A stretch of 64,000 nt of DNA, from NCBI GenBank assembly GCA_017887325.1, contig JAGHIE010000018.1:1-64000 (forward strand), in the 5' to 3' direction. This DNA is from Oscillospiraceae bacterium. GTDB lineage: Bacteria > Bacillota > Clostridia > Oscillospirales > Ruminococcaceae. Below are positions 9,459 to 19,287 of this stretch, piece after piece. Within the stretch, counting starts at the first letter, position 1, and each line of letters opens with the position of its first letter. The translations under genes and the position numbers were made by a program. The notes beneath the pieces were generated by a model. It ran no database searches. It was not told the DNA's origin and worked only from the letters and a program-made list of their open reading frames with translations.

Positions 9459-11717
9459 TTAAACATTAGCTCTGTTATCTTCATTTATACTAATGCTGGT
9501 ATCATAATAACCCATAATAGCTTGAACTTTAAACTGTCCTTTTTTACCATTACTTCCATTGTTTACAAATGCAATATATGATAAATTATCTTGTATAAAT
9601 TCATTTGTAAGATAAAAAGAAGTTGAATTTTTACCTACATCCAAATTATTTTGTATAATTTTTGATCTTCCTGTAGTAGGATGTACAATTTTTAACCCTT
9701 TAATATATGAATACGGACTATTTGAAGTTACAGTAATTTCTTCACCACTGAATTTTACTGTTGTTCCTGTTCCTGTATTTGTCGCACCTTGAAGTATTGT
9801 TTGGTTAGCATTTTCCAATTCACCTATTTGTGTATTTTTAACATATTGTCCTTTTTCATTTAAGAAATAAAGAGGATCAGCACCAGCCAAAGACACCTCA
9901 AAAGGTCTTAAAATAGGTTTTATTGCATGTATATTAAGTTTTGGGCTTCTACCTAACCAACCACCGTCTCTTATCAAATCTATAAAGATTTCTCTTAACT
10001 TATCGGTTGGAATAAAAATATTTGTTTGTTTTCTGTTCCAACGCTCATCATCAGTAATCCATACTGGTTTAAAATTTTTCTCATCATAATTATAGTATTT
10101 TACTAAAGTTTCACTGTAGCAAGGTTTTCCTGATGTTTGTGTCCAATCAATTTGAAAGCCACTATAGTCATAATGTGAACCAAATTCCCAGTTTGCCCAA
10201 GATTCAACACCATCATCCCAAGCATCTTCAGAATATAGTACATAATCTTTTCCCTCCATTTTGGAATAGCCATCATTCTCTGCTCCTACTCCATACGCTT
10301 TACTCAAATCTATTTCGGGTCCAAAAAATATACTATTAACAGTAGCTTCAGCTCTTGCACTAGCAGTTTCTACTTTACTTTCTTCCATAAGCATACTTAC
10401 GTCATTTGATGAAATAATTCCACTAGCTTGTGAAATTTCACCTATTTCACAACCAACTGCTTCTGATAATGAAATTTTAAAACTTGCTGTGTCTTTTATA
10501 AAATCACTTCTAATAGGAATATTTATTGTTCTTTCAGTAATTCCATATGGAAATGTTAAAGTTGTATCTACTGGTGAAAAATCCTGTTGAGATACTGCTG
10601 TAACTTCTTGAGTTGATACTTTTACTGTTACTACTTGATTTATAGCACCTTTTCTTACAACTTTTGCTTTAATATATCCATCTTGTGGATAAAATTCAGC
10701 TGAATCAAAAGACACTACTGCTGGTTGTTGTTCTTCATTATCAACAATAGTTACTGTAAGACCAGAGTGATCACTTATTGTTGCATTTTTATCTCCTGCA
10801 ACAAGAAACATTTGAAACATTCTATCTCCGTCACCAACAATATTATCTTTAGGGATAATCTCAATAATCTTTTCTGTTTCCCCTTCTTCAAAATCAAGTT
10901 TTAAATAAGCACTATTTAAATCAATTGATAATGAAGATAACATTTTTTCTAGTTCTTCACTTACATTATCTCCACCATCCATTGGAGTTTTATCAGATTC
11001 TAACCCTGTTGCCATTTCCTTTGCAGCTTCAGGAGTAAGAGGAGTACCGTCTATTACTGCTTCTTCATCTTGATTTTGTTGTTTTTCAGTTCCTTCTTGT
11101 TCTTCTATTTTATTTTCTTTGTTCTCTTGTACATTTTCTTGTGTGTTTTCTTGCTTTTCTTTTTCTGATATTTCTTGTGAAGCATTATTTTCATTAGCTT
11201 CTTCTTGTTTGTTTGTATTTAAAGCTGTTTCTAAATCATTTAAGTCTTGTTGATAAAGATTTTCAGCTTCTTCTTTTGTTACACCATCTTCTGAAACAAT
11301 AGCATCTGAATCATTTACTTCTTCAATATCTTCTTTATTTTCTGTAATTTCTTCTAAAACAGATTTGCTATCGTCCTCTCCTTGAACCTTTTCTCCAAAA
11401 AGCTCGTTATCGTGAATTTTAATCTTATAGTCATCACCATATTTAGAAGTGATGTCCATAATATTTAACACGACCGATGTTTTTGGTAAGTTTTCTCCTC
11501 CACGCTCAACTTTAAACAAATGAACATCTAGCGAATTTTCTTCAACTGATGAAGCAGGAGAAGCTATGTAAAACATTCCACTATCTTTCACTTCTTGACT
11601 AATATCTTGCACTGGAAGATATTTAAACTCTTTTGCAAATACTTGCATTGGAAAAATAGTGATAAACATAATACACATTAAGAATAAACTTACAATTCTT
11701 TTACTTTTTGCCTTCAT
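9459..11717 (-). CDS. Secreted Calx-beta domain protein, N-terminal part of a split surface protein
   Basis: 752 residues with a clear signal peptide (MKAKSKR, then a hydrophobic core to about residue 28, ending VFA-KE). Residues about 35-100 and 255-325 look like two halves of one Calx-beta domain, separated by a Glu/Gln/Asn-rich insert of about 150 residues. A second Calx-beta follows (about 330-440), then a Trp- and Tyr-rich beta domain. It has no wall anchor of its own. It ends at a TAA directly followed, in the same frame, by the ATG of the ricin/Big2/SPSTGD part. The start has AAGGAAG upstream. If the stop is real, this part would be released from the cell. Confidence 0.8.
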   Translation of the reverse strand: MKAKSKRIVSLFLMCIMFITIFPMQVFAKEFKYLPVQDISQEVKDSGMFYIASPASSVEENSLDVHLFKVERGGENLPKTSVVLNIMDITSKYGDDYKIKIHDNELFGEKVQGEDDSKSVLEEITENKEDIEEVNDSDAIVSEDGVTKEEAENLYQQDLNDLETALNTNKQEEANENNASQEISEKEKQENTQENVQENKENKIEEQEGTEKQQNQDEEAVIDGTPLTPEAAKEMATGLESDKTPMDGGDNVSEELEKMLSSLSIDLNSAYLKLDFEEGETEKIIEIIPKDNIVGDGDRMFQMFLVAGDKNATISDHSGLTVTIVDNEEQQPAVVSFDSAEFYPQDGYIKAKVVRKGAINQVVTVKVSTQEVTAVSQQDFSPVDTTLTFPYGITERTINIPIRSDFIKDTASFKISLSEAVGCEIGEISQASGIISSNDVSMLMEESKVETASARAEATVNSIFFGPEIDLSKAYGVGAENDGYSKMEGKDYVLYSEDAWDDGVESWANWEFGSHYDYSGFQIDWTQTSGKPCYSETLVKYYNYDEKNFKPVWITDDERWNRKQTNIFIPTDKLREIFIDLIRDGGWLGRSPKLNIHAIKPILRPFEVSLAGADPLYFLNEKGQYVKNTQIGELENANQTILQGATNTGTGTTVKFSGEEITVTSNSPYSYIKGLKIVHPTTGRSKIIQNNLDVGKNSTSFYLTNEFIQDNLSYIAFVNNGSNGKKGQFKVQAIMGYYDTSISINEDNRANV

Positions 11718-11752
11718 TTTAACTTCCTTTCTTTTAATTACAAAATGCTATT

Positions 11753-11773
11753 TTATGAATCATATTTTTTCAT
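11753..11773 (-). other. Six-codon leader ORF upstream of the surface-protein gene
   Basis: ATG AAA AAA TAT GAT TCA TAA follows a good GGAAAGG sequence (about 11781-11787) in the 166-nt gap between the second ABC transporter gene and the surface-protein gene. Whether it is translated is unknown. In AT-rich DNA a chance match is easy. Confidence 0.2.
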
Positions 11774-11828
11774 TTTCACATCCTTTCCATAGTTTTTCAA
11801 ATAAAACTCTATTTACATTTATTATACA

Positions 11829-11863
11829 ATAGCTTAAAAAAGAAATTTTAGAATTTAAGCTAT
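11829..11863 (-). other. Hairpin between exporter and surface-protein genes
   Basis: atagcttaaa (11829-11838) pairs with tttaagctat (11854-11863) across a 15-nt loop. There is no T run after it on the minus strand, so it is a poor terminator, but a TATAAT (11825-11820) follows at once. The gap may therefore hold an internal promoter or attenuator that separates expression of the exporter from that of the cargo. Confidence 0.35.
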
Positions 11864-11883
11864 AATAATACTATTGTAATATA

Positions 11884-14055
11884 CTAAATCTTCTGCCTAT
11901 CAACTAATTGTGAAAAAAACTCACTTTTTTCAAGCAACTCATCATAAGTTCCATCAGCAATAATTTTGCCTTCATTTAGTACTAATATTCTATCACATTG
12001 CTTAATTGTTGAAAGTCTATGTGCAATAATAATTCTGGTGCACTTTAAACTAGCAAGTGAATCTGAAACAATTTTTTGCGTAATATTATCTAATGCACTT
12101 GTAGCTTCATCAAACATTAATATTTTAGGTTTTGATGCAATAGCCCTTGCAATGATAATTCTTTGTCTTTGCCCACCTGACATTCCTTCATTATTTTCAG
12201 AAATTAGTGAGTACATTCCCATAGGCATTTGTTTAATATCATCTTCTGCTCCTGCCATTTTAACAGCAGTCCATGCATCTTCCATTGTTAAATTTGTATT
12301 TGATATAGCAATATTTGAAAAAATATCTCCTGGAAATAATTTTTCATTCTGTGTTACAACTCCAATATGTTTACGCAACGATTTTACATCTATATTTGAT
12401 ATATCTCGTCCATCATAGTAAACAGCCCCTTTTTGTGGTTTTTCAAATCCTAACATTATACGCATCAAAGTTGTTTTCCCACAACCAGAAGAACCTACAA
12501 TCGCAACATATTGTCCAGGTCTAATTTTTAATGATAATTTATCTAATATTGGTGGCATATTTTCATTATAACGGAAATAAACGTTATTAAGTTCTATTCC
12601 ACCAGAAATACGTGTAATTACTCCTCTATTTTCTGACATCTCAGTTTCTTCTTCCAATATAAAATTTACATTTTCTAGTATAGGTAAAATCTTAGAGAAC
12701 AAACTACCATTTTGAATAAAAATCATTAGTGTCCCTAAAACTATTCCAAAACCTGAATTAAATGCAAAATAATTAGAAACTGAGATATTTTCTTTAATTG
12801 CAAAAAAGTATAAAACCAACATGCTAACCAATGTAATACACATAGGAATTATTTTATATATCTTTACAATAAAAGGAATCTTGTATTTATTTTCTAAAAC
12901 TTCCTTATATTTAGTAGCCCAATTAAAAAATACTCGTTTTTCAGCACCAGATAGCCTAATTTTTTGAATACCTCTTATTAATGAATATACAAAACTTTCT
13001 TCTTTTCCTTCTGCTTGCAAAATCTTTTTAAAAATATTTTTTTCTTTTCTCATTCCTAAAAAATATATAATTATGCTTATTAAAAGTATTAGAATCGCAT
13101 ATTTTACCAAAGAAATACTATAACTTGACATTTGTGCTATATATACAACACATGATATTATTGAAATTATGGTTATTAAAACAATTCTTATCAGCAATTT
13201 TGAACTTTGTCCAATATAAATCAAACTGTTAGTAAGTTCCCCTACGCTATGTTTTCTAAAAAAACTTATTGGTAGAGACAACATACGCATCATTACCGAT
13301 GTTTGTAAATAATTTGATATTCTTGTTCCAATTCTTTCCACAAATAACTCACTTACAGCACTAAGAATAATCTTTGAAACATATGCACTAGCATATAAAG
13401 TAAATATTGATAATAAAAGTGCTATATTATTTGTAAAAACAACATCTGAATATATGATTTCATTAATTTTCGGAATAATAAGCCCTATTAAAGACACTAT
13501 CAAAGATAAAGCCAAAATAGCCATTATATCATATTTTGATATAAAAGAAATAATATATTTCCATAAGTCTTTAGATGTAAATTTATTAGGTAATGGTTCA
13601 TATATACATATGGCTTCAGTACTTATATAATTTACATTCTTTTTGTTTATATCTATATATCTTCTTGTATCAGGATCAAAATAGTGATATCCTAAAAACT
13701 TTTTTGGAAATAAAGCAATCGGAGTTCCGTCTTTTTTTGTCCCTAGCATTACACCAGATGCATCCTTATACCATTCACCTTTTAAAGAAACATATCTTCT
13801 CATATATCCACTAGGTCTCATTAAATACTCTAACTGTTCATTAATATCACTTATATTATCTGGAACTACACGCGATTTTATATGATAATATTTTAATATT
13901 TCATCAATAGCTGTTTTAGTTTGTGTTTTTCTATCTTTTAACTTTTTCGCAAGTTTTTCGCCCATAACAACTTGTGCTAATTCAGAAAACGCATCATAAA
14001 AAGCTTCGTCATCATTTTGTATTCGTTGTTTTATTTGTTCATCGAACCAACCCAT
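11884..14055 (-). CDS. NHLP-type bacteriocin export ABC transporter, permease/ATPase subunit
   Basis: A 723-residue ABC half-transporter: an N-terminal cytosolic domain of about 170 residues with no C39 Cys/His, six membrane helices (about 175-440), then an ATPase with Walker A GSSGCGKTT, signature MSGGQRQR, Walker B ILMFDE and switch His in IAHRLS. This architecture (long non-peptidase N-domain plus permease plus ATPase) matches the second ABC subunit of NHLP/NHLM bacteriocin export systems. It is 12 nt downstream of the peptidase-containing transporter gene, with which it probably forms a heterodimer. The start follows GGAGGTGG. Confidence 0.88.
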   Translation of the reverse strand: MGWFDEQIKQRIQNDDEAFYDAFSELAQVVMGEKLAKKLKDRKTQTKTAIDEILKYYHIKSRVVPDNISDINEQLEYLMRPSGYMRRYVSLKGEWYKDASGVMLGTKKDGTPIALFPKKFLGYHYFDPDTRRYIDINKKNVNYISTEAICIYEPLPNKFTSKDLWKYIISFISKYDIMAILALSLIVSLIGLIIPKINEIIYSDVVFTNNIALLLSIFTLYASAYVSKIILSAVSELFVERIGTRISNYLQTSVMMRMLSLPISFFRKHSVGELTNSLIYIGQSSKLLIRIVLITIISIISCVVYIAQMSSYSISLVKYAILILLISIIIYFLGMRKEKNIFKKILQAEGKEESFVYSLIRGIQKIRLSGAEKRVFFNWATKYKEVLENKYKIPFIVKIYKIIPMCITLVSMLVLYFFAIKENISVSNYFAFNSGFGIVLGTLMIFIQNGSLFSKILPILENVNFILEEETEMSENRGVITRISGGIELNNVYFRYNENMPPILDKLSLKIRPGQYVAIVGSSGCGKTTLMRIMLGFEKPQKGAVYYDGRDISNIDVKSLRKHIGVVTQNEKLFPGDIFSNIAISNTNLTMEDAWTAVKMAGAEDDIKQMPMGMYSLISENNEGMSGGQRQRIIIARAIASKPKILMFDEATSALDNITQKIVSDSLASLKCTRIIIAHRLSTIKQCDRILVLNEGKIIADGTYDELLEKSEFFSQLVDRQKI

Positions 14056-14067
14056 CTATTCCACCTC

Positions 14068-16248
14068 CTATTCGTTGCTTATAAGTTCTTTGTATATACC
14101 ATCTTTTTTTATTAGTTCTTCGTGTGTGCCTCTTTCAACTACACACCCTTTTTCCATAACTATTATTTCATCGCAACTTTTAATGGTAGAAAGTCTATGG
14201 GCAATAACAATACAAGTAATTCCTCTATCACTAATTGATTTAACAACATTGTATTCAGTATTTGCATCAAGAGCACTTGTTGCTTCGTCCATAATTACAA
14301 TTGTAGGGTCTTGAGCTAGAACACGAGCTATTTCAATACGCTGTTTTTCTCCACCTGATAAATCTGCTCCATTTTCACAAAGCACATATTGATATCCTTC
14401 ACTTCGTTGCATAATACTATCATGTATTTGTGCATCTCTTGCTGCTAAAATAACTTCAAAATCTTCAATAGATTTATCCCACATTTTTATATTATTAGAT
14501 ATTGTATCTTCAAACAAAATTATATCTTGATTGACAACAGCAATAGAGCCTGTAAATATATTTCTATTAATATCTGCCATAGCTTTGCCATCAAAAAGAA
14601 TTTCACCAGACCAAGGCTGATACAATCCTCCTAAAAGTTTACCTATAGTTGATTTACCACTGCCAGATTCTCCTACAATAGCAATCTTTTGCCCTGGTTT
14701 AACAGACATATTAAAATCTTTTATAAGTGGTTTTTCTAATTTTTCATATCCAAATGTTAAATTTTTTACTTCTATTTGTCCTGATAATTTATCAAATTCC
14801 ATATCATCTGTAATCACTACATCTTCATGGTTAACATTGGCAGGATATTTCATAACATCTTCTATACGCTCTATATCTGTACGAGTTTCTTGATAAATTT
14901 GTGATGCTAAAACAACTTTAGTAGCTGGAGATAAAAATGATGAAAACAAGCCTAAAAATGCACCGATCATACCAATGCTCCATTGACCTTTCATACACAA
15001 ATAAATACTTCCCATAAATACCACTGTATTTGATAACACATCTATAATCGTAGGAATTATTGAAAGGTAAGTATTTAAATTACTTAATTTTACTTGCTCA
15101 TAATTTTCCTGTGCAAGATAGTTAGCCCATTTTTCAAAAAAACCATTTTCTGAACTTGATGCTTTTATTGTTTCAATCATATCAATACCTGAAACAGTTG
15201 TTCCTATAAAATTACCATTATTTCTGGATATAATTCTTGCTGCTTCTATTCTTTTCTTTGAAATATACATTGAAACAAAATAATTTATTAGTACAGAAAA
15301 CAATCCAATTAATCCCAAAGTAATGTTATATCTCATCATTACCACTAAATAAAATATAGCCATTAAACTCTCTACCATTATAGGAGCAAAAGTTGATACT
15401 AATCTATCAACTATTTCTGCATTTTTTCTTTTTCTGTTTACTATATCTCCTGCCATTCTTTGAGAAAAAAACTGTATAGGCAAATGCAAAATATGCCAAA
15501 CAAACTCTGAACTTCCTATAATGTCTAACTTAGCTCTTGCCTTATAGCTACTGACAACTTTAATCCATGAAATAACTATTTGACAAATTACAATAATACT
15601 AAGCAAATATATAAAAGGATAAAATAAATCTGTATTCGTTTCAACAAGCAAAATATCTGTGAAAAATCTAGAAAATCCAGGAACTAATAGACTGATTAAA
15701 GATGTAATAATTGTACATACAGAAATTATTGCAAATATTGATTTATTATCTAAAATTTTGTTTAAAGAAAAATTAAAAATACTATTTGGCTTTCCCGATG
15801 GTATAAAATCATCATCAGGTTCAAACATCAAACAAATACCTGTAAAAGATTTGTCAAATTCTTCTTCTCCAACGCAGATTAATCCACTTTCAGGGTCAGC
15901 AATAATAGCCTTATTTTTTTTAAATCCACAAAGCACTACAAAATGATTAAGTTTCCAATGAATTATACATGGAAATGTTCCTTCTTTTTTTAAATCCTCT
16001 ACCTCAAAACTATAACCATTTGCTTTTAACCCATAGCTTTGTGCTGTTTTTAATATATTTTTAGCATTTGTTCCTCTCTGAGAAACTCCACAATCTGTAC
16101 GAACTTTATCAATAGGAATCCATTTTTTGTAATAAGCTAAAATCATTGTAAGCGATGCAGCTCCACATTCTACAGCCTCCATTTGAAGTATTACCGGAAC
16201 TTTTGCCACACCTTTTTTTAATGGTTTTTTTATCTTATATTTTTTCAT
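14068..16248 (-). CDS. Peptidase-containing ABC transporter (C39 + permease + ATPase), NHLP-type
   Basis: 726 residues. The N-terminal C39 peptidase keeps all catalytic elements: Gln22, Cys28 in ECGAAS, His102 in KLNHFVV and Asp118 in IADPESG. Six membrane helices (about 165-440) and an ATPase with GESGSGKST, LSGGEKQR, IVIMDE and IAHRLS follow. It should cut precursors after Gly-Gly and export the core. The only obvious substrate in the window is the 59-residue peptide at the end of this locus. It is 10 nt from the HlyD-like gene and 12 nt from the second ABC gene. Confidence 0.92.
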   Translation of the reverse strand: MKKYKIKKPLKKGVAKVPVILQMEAVECGAASLTMILAYYKKWIPIDKVRTDCGVSQRGTNAKNILKTAQSYGLKANGYSFEVEDLKKEGTFPCIIHWKLNHFVVLCGFKKNKAIIADPESGLICVGEEEFDKSFTGICLMFEPDDDFIPSGKPNSIFNFSLNKILDNKSIFAIISVCTIITSLISLLVPGFSRFFTDILLVETNTDLFYPFIYLLSIIVICQIVISWIKVVSSYKARAKLDIIGSSEFVWHILHLPIQFFSQRMAGDIVNRKRKNAEIVDRLVSTFAPIMVESLMAIFYLVVMMRYNITLGLIGLFSVLINYFVSMYISKKRIEAARIISRNNGNFIGTTVSGIDMIETIKASSSENGFFEKWANYLAQENYEQVKLSNLNTYLSIIPTIIDVLSNTVVFMGSIYLCMKGQWSIGMIGAFLGLFSSFLSPATKVVLASQIYQETRTDIERIEDVMKYPANVNHEDVVITDDMEFDKLSGQIEVKNLTFGYEKLEKPLIKDFNMSVKPGQKIAIVGESGSGKSTIGKLLGGLYQPWSGEILFDGKAMADINRNIFTGSIAVVNQDIILFEDTISNNIKMWDKSIEDFEVILAARDAQIHDSIMQRSEGYQYVLCENGADLSGGEKQRIEIARVLAQDPTIVIMDEATSALDANTEYNVVKSISDRGITCIVIAHRLSTIKSCDEIIVMEKGCVVERGTHEELIKKDGIYKELISNE

Positions 16249-16258
16249 AAACCACTCC

Positions 16259-16735
16259 TTATTTTATAATAAATGTTATAGGGTTAGTGTTTTCTATTTC
16301 TATTTTCGCTGGATATACTCCTTCTTTAATATCATCAATTTCTACATCTGCAATAAAATAAAAGCTATCCGAAGAAAAATCACCTACATATAAAATGTAT
16401 GCATCTGTTTTTTTATCAAATTGTATAGGAGTATTTGAAATATTTTGTATAGTCCCTTCTTGCCCTTGTACATAAACAGTCATTCCGTTTTTTATACTGT
16501 CTAGATTTCTATCATCGATATAACATATTGTATTTTCATTTTCTTTCACTATCACAGTATTAATAGTTGATGTAATAGTTCCAAATATACTCCATACAAT
16601 TATCCCTACAAGCAAAATAACTATTGATAAAATAATCACCCAAATGCTAGGAGAATTTATATGTATATACTCATTTAGTTGTTTTGTAGAATTAATACTC
16701 TCGATACTTTTTTTTCGGAATAAATTATAATTCAT
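16259..16735 (-). CDS. Short HlyD-like secretion adaptor (NHLP-type)
   Basis: 158 residues: an N-terminal cytosolic stretch, one membrane helix (about 32-53, WVIILSIVILLVGIIVWS), then a beta-rich extracytoplasmic part with the YIDDRNLDSIKNGMTVYV segment typical of membrane-fusion proteins. It has no coiled-coil hairpin or full lipoyl domain, so it is about half the length of usual NHLP HlyD-type proteins. Its ATG overlaps the stop of the phosphatase gene (TAATG), and it lies 10 nt before the C39 transporter gene, which identifies its partner. Confidence 0.75.
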   Translation of the reverse strand: MNYNLFRKKSIESINSTKQLNEYIHINSPSIWVIILSIVILLVGIIVWSIFGTITSTINTVIVKENENTICYIDDRNLDSIKNGMTVYVQGQEGTIQNISNTPIQFDKKTDAYILYVGDFSSDSFYFIADVEIDDIKEGVYPAKIEIENTNPITFIIK

Positions 16736-19275
16736 TAAGTTATACTTCCCTTATCTATATATTTAATCACTTTTAATATATTTTTTTCATTATTTCTTTC
16801 ATATGACATACTATCCATACTTTTCTTGACAATATAAATTCCCAAACCACCTATATTTCTATCCTCTGCACTAAGTGTAGTATCTGGATCAGAGGTATCA
16901 AGTGGATTATACTCATCACCATCATCAATGAAAGTTATTTCAATTCCATCATTAATAAATTTATATCGAATTTGAGAATATGTGGCTTTACTATAAAGTA
17001 CGATATTACTATATATTTCATCTATTACGATATTAATACTACTTATAATTCTTTTATCAATTTTTTTATCAGTTAATCCTTTTTCTATAAAATCTATAGC
17101 TTTTTCTATAGATTCTGCCTTTACATCTAATTCAATCTTATTTGTACTATTAAATTGAATAGCCAACATAGTTATATCATCAAACTGAGGCTCTTCTTCT
17201 ACAAAAGCATCAATATCGGATTTCATATTAACAATAATATCTTTACATGATGGTTTTTTATTAGAATTTAAAGATTTTAGCATTCTATCTATTCCAAAAA
17301 GTTCATTTGCAGAATTAGTCGCTTCGCTCACACCATCTGTATAAACAAACAACATATCTTCTTCCTCAAGTGTAAACTCGTATTCTGTATATTTTACATT
17401 TTCCATTCCTGCTAATACAAAACCATGTTTTTCTTTAAATAACTCAAACTCTCCATTTTTTCGTTTAATTACTGGATATTCATGTCCAGCATTTGAGCAC
17501 ACCATTTTACCAGAAGAAACCTCTAAAATTCCTAACCATGCTGTAACAAACATTCCTGCATCATTATTTTCGCACAATTGATTATTAACCACTTGTAATA
17601 TCTCCTTAGGAGATAACCCTGATTGTGCTGAGTTTTTAATTAATGTTTTTGTAATAACCATAAACAATGCTGCTGGAACACCTTTTCCAGACACATCTGC
17701 AATAACTAATGCAAGATGATTATCATCTATTAAGAAGAAATCATAAAAATCTCCACCAACTTCTTTTGCAGGACACATGTTTGCATAAATGTCAAACTCA
17801 TCTCTTTCTGGAAATGCTGGAAAAATACAAGGCAACATTGATGATTGTATATTTTGTGCAACATTCAGTTCAACAGCTATTCTCTCTTTTTCTGCTTTTA
17901 CAACAGCAAGTTTATCAATATGTTGTTGTAAAGATTGTGTCATTTTGTTAAATGACATTGCCAAAACACCTATCTCGTCATTACTTTCAACCGATGTTAT
18001 ATGTGATAAATCTCCATTACTTACAACTTCTACGTCTTTACTTAATCTTATTATTGGAGATGTTATTTTCTTAGATAATTTACTAGATATTAAAATTAAC
18101 ACCAAAATAACAATAATAGATGAAACAACAAAAATTAATATTAAAAATTTTATCCAGTTATCTATTTTTATAGACACATTATCTACTATGTTACTTATAT
18201 CATCTTTCATAGTATATAATGGAGAAACAATATCTCTTCCTGGAGTATTAATTACTAATGTCCATGAAGATGCTGGTATAGGTGAGTAAGCAAAATATAT
18301 TCCATCAGGACTTAATACTACACCACTTTTACCAGAAAGTATCTCATCACAAACTCTAAAAGCTGATAATTCTTCATCTTTTATTATATTTCCTAAAACT
18401 GCATTATTAGAGTTAATTTTCTGAGATACTATTATATCTCCGTTTTCATTTACAATAAAAGCATATGAATTTGGAGTTATATCCATATTGACAATAGTTT
18501 TATTTAAGTCATCGATTAATATATCTATTCCTACTGCACCAACAAAATTGTTTTTGTCATCAAAAATAGGTGAAACACAAGTCATAGTTAATCCTCGACC
18601 ATAACTGTCTAAATATGTATCAGTAAAAAAAGTTTTCCCACTTGTTTTTGCTTGTTTATACCATTCTGATTCATAATAAGAAAAATAAAACTCTCCACTA
18701 TGATGTTCATTATCAAAAGCTCTATGAGCAGCATTATCATAACTTACTAAAAAACCACTTTCTGTACCTACATATACTGTAGCTATCGATTCACCGTAAA
18801 TTTCCATAAAAGATGAAAAAACATCTTCTAAATTACCTAAAAGACATAATTCATCCCACACATCTGAAAGATTTATATTTTCATTAGCAAGATATCTTTG
18901 CATGGATAAAATATCTTTATTTTCTAGTAGAGGTGACAATACTTCTCTTTTAGAGTATTTTTCAGGGTTTGTATATAAGTTTTTTGCATATGAAGCAAAA
19001 GTTTGAGTAAATCCTTCAAATTTTTGAAGCTCAGATTGTGCCATTTGAGCTTTACCTTCAACAATATCTTTCATATTTTTTTGCATTTGATCCAAAAGAG
19101 CTTGTTCACTCTTTTGTGTTATTGATGATTCTAACTCATGTCCACCTTTTGAAGTTTCATTTTGAATATTAATCATGCCAAATAAACCTACACAAGATGT
19201 TATTATCATAGCAACCAATACTATTAAGACTGTTATCAACTGCACTTTCTTTCGTATGGAAAAAAATTTTTTCAT
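16735..19275 (-). CDS. SpoIIE-type PP2C phosphatase with Cache sensor, HAMP and RsbW-like ATPase
   Basis: About 846 residues. The ATG at 19275 has AGAGG upstream; an in-frame TTG two codons earlier is less likely. It has a membrane helix at about 13-36, an extracellular Cache-like sensor (about 60-360, with YTDTYLDSYGRGLTMT and GAVGIDI), a second helix (about 375-398), HAMP, a SpoIIE/PP2C domain (GGDFYDF, VIADVSGKG, FVYTDGVSEA) and a C-terminal anti-sigma-type ATPase (DEIYSNIVLYS, IDDGDEYNP, GGLGIYIVKK). It could both dephosphorylate and phosphorylate a STAS partner such as the protein encoded at 22013-22309. No sigma factor gene is nearby, so the target is unknown. Confidence 0.88.
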   Translation of the reverse strand: MKKFFSIRKKVQLITVLIVLVAMIITSCVGLFGMINIQNETSKGGHELESSITQKSEQALLDQMQKNMKDIVEGKAQMAQSELQKFEGFTQTFASYAKNLYTNPEKYSKREVLSPLLENKDILSMQRYLANENINLSDVWDELCLLGNLEDVFSSFMEIYGESIATVYVGTESGFLVSYDNAAHRAFDNEHHSGEFYFSYYESEWYKQAKTSGKTFFTDTYLDSYGRGLTMTCVSPIFDDKNNFVGAVGIDILIDDLNKTIVNMDITPNSYAFIVNENGDIIVSQKINSNNAVLGNIIKDEELSAFRVCDEILSGKSGVVLSPDGIYFAYSPIPASSWTLVINTPGRDIVSPLYTMKDDISNIVDNVSIKIDNWIKFLILIFVVSSIIVILVLILISSKLSKKITSPIIRLSKDVEVVSNGDLSHITSVESNDEIGVLAMSFNKMTQSLQQHIDKLAVVKAEKERIAVELNVAQNIQSSMLPCIFPAFPERDEFDIYANMCPAKEVGGDFYDFFLIDDNHLALVIADVSGKGVPAALFMVITKTLIKNSAQSGLSPKEILQVVNNQLCENNDAGMFVTAWLGILEVSSGKMVCSNAGHEYPVIKRKNGEFELFKEKHGFVLAGMENVKYTEYEFTLEEEDMLFVYTDGVSEATNSANELFGIDRMLKSLNSNKKPSCKDIIVNMKSDIDAFVEEEPQFDDITMLAIQFNSTNKIELDVKAESIEKAIDFIEKGLTDKKIDKRIISSINIVIDEIYSNIVLYSKATYSQIRYKFINDGIEITFIDDGDEYNPLDTSDPDTTLSAEDRNIGGLGIYIVKKSMDSMSYERNNEKNILKVIKYIDKGSIT

Positions 19276-19287
19276 ATTCAAACCTCT

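Noticed and set aside
9459-9461. Programmed read-through as the favoured explanation of the split surface gene
   Set aside because: TAA is the least leaky stop and no stimulating structure is evident. It is kept only as one alternative.
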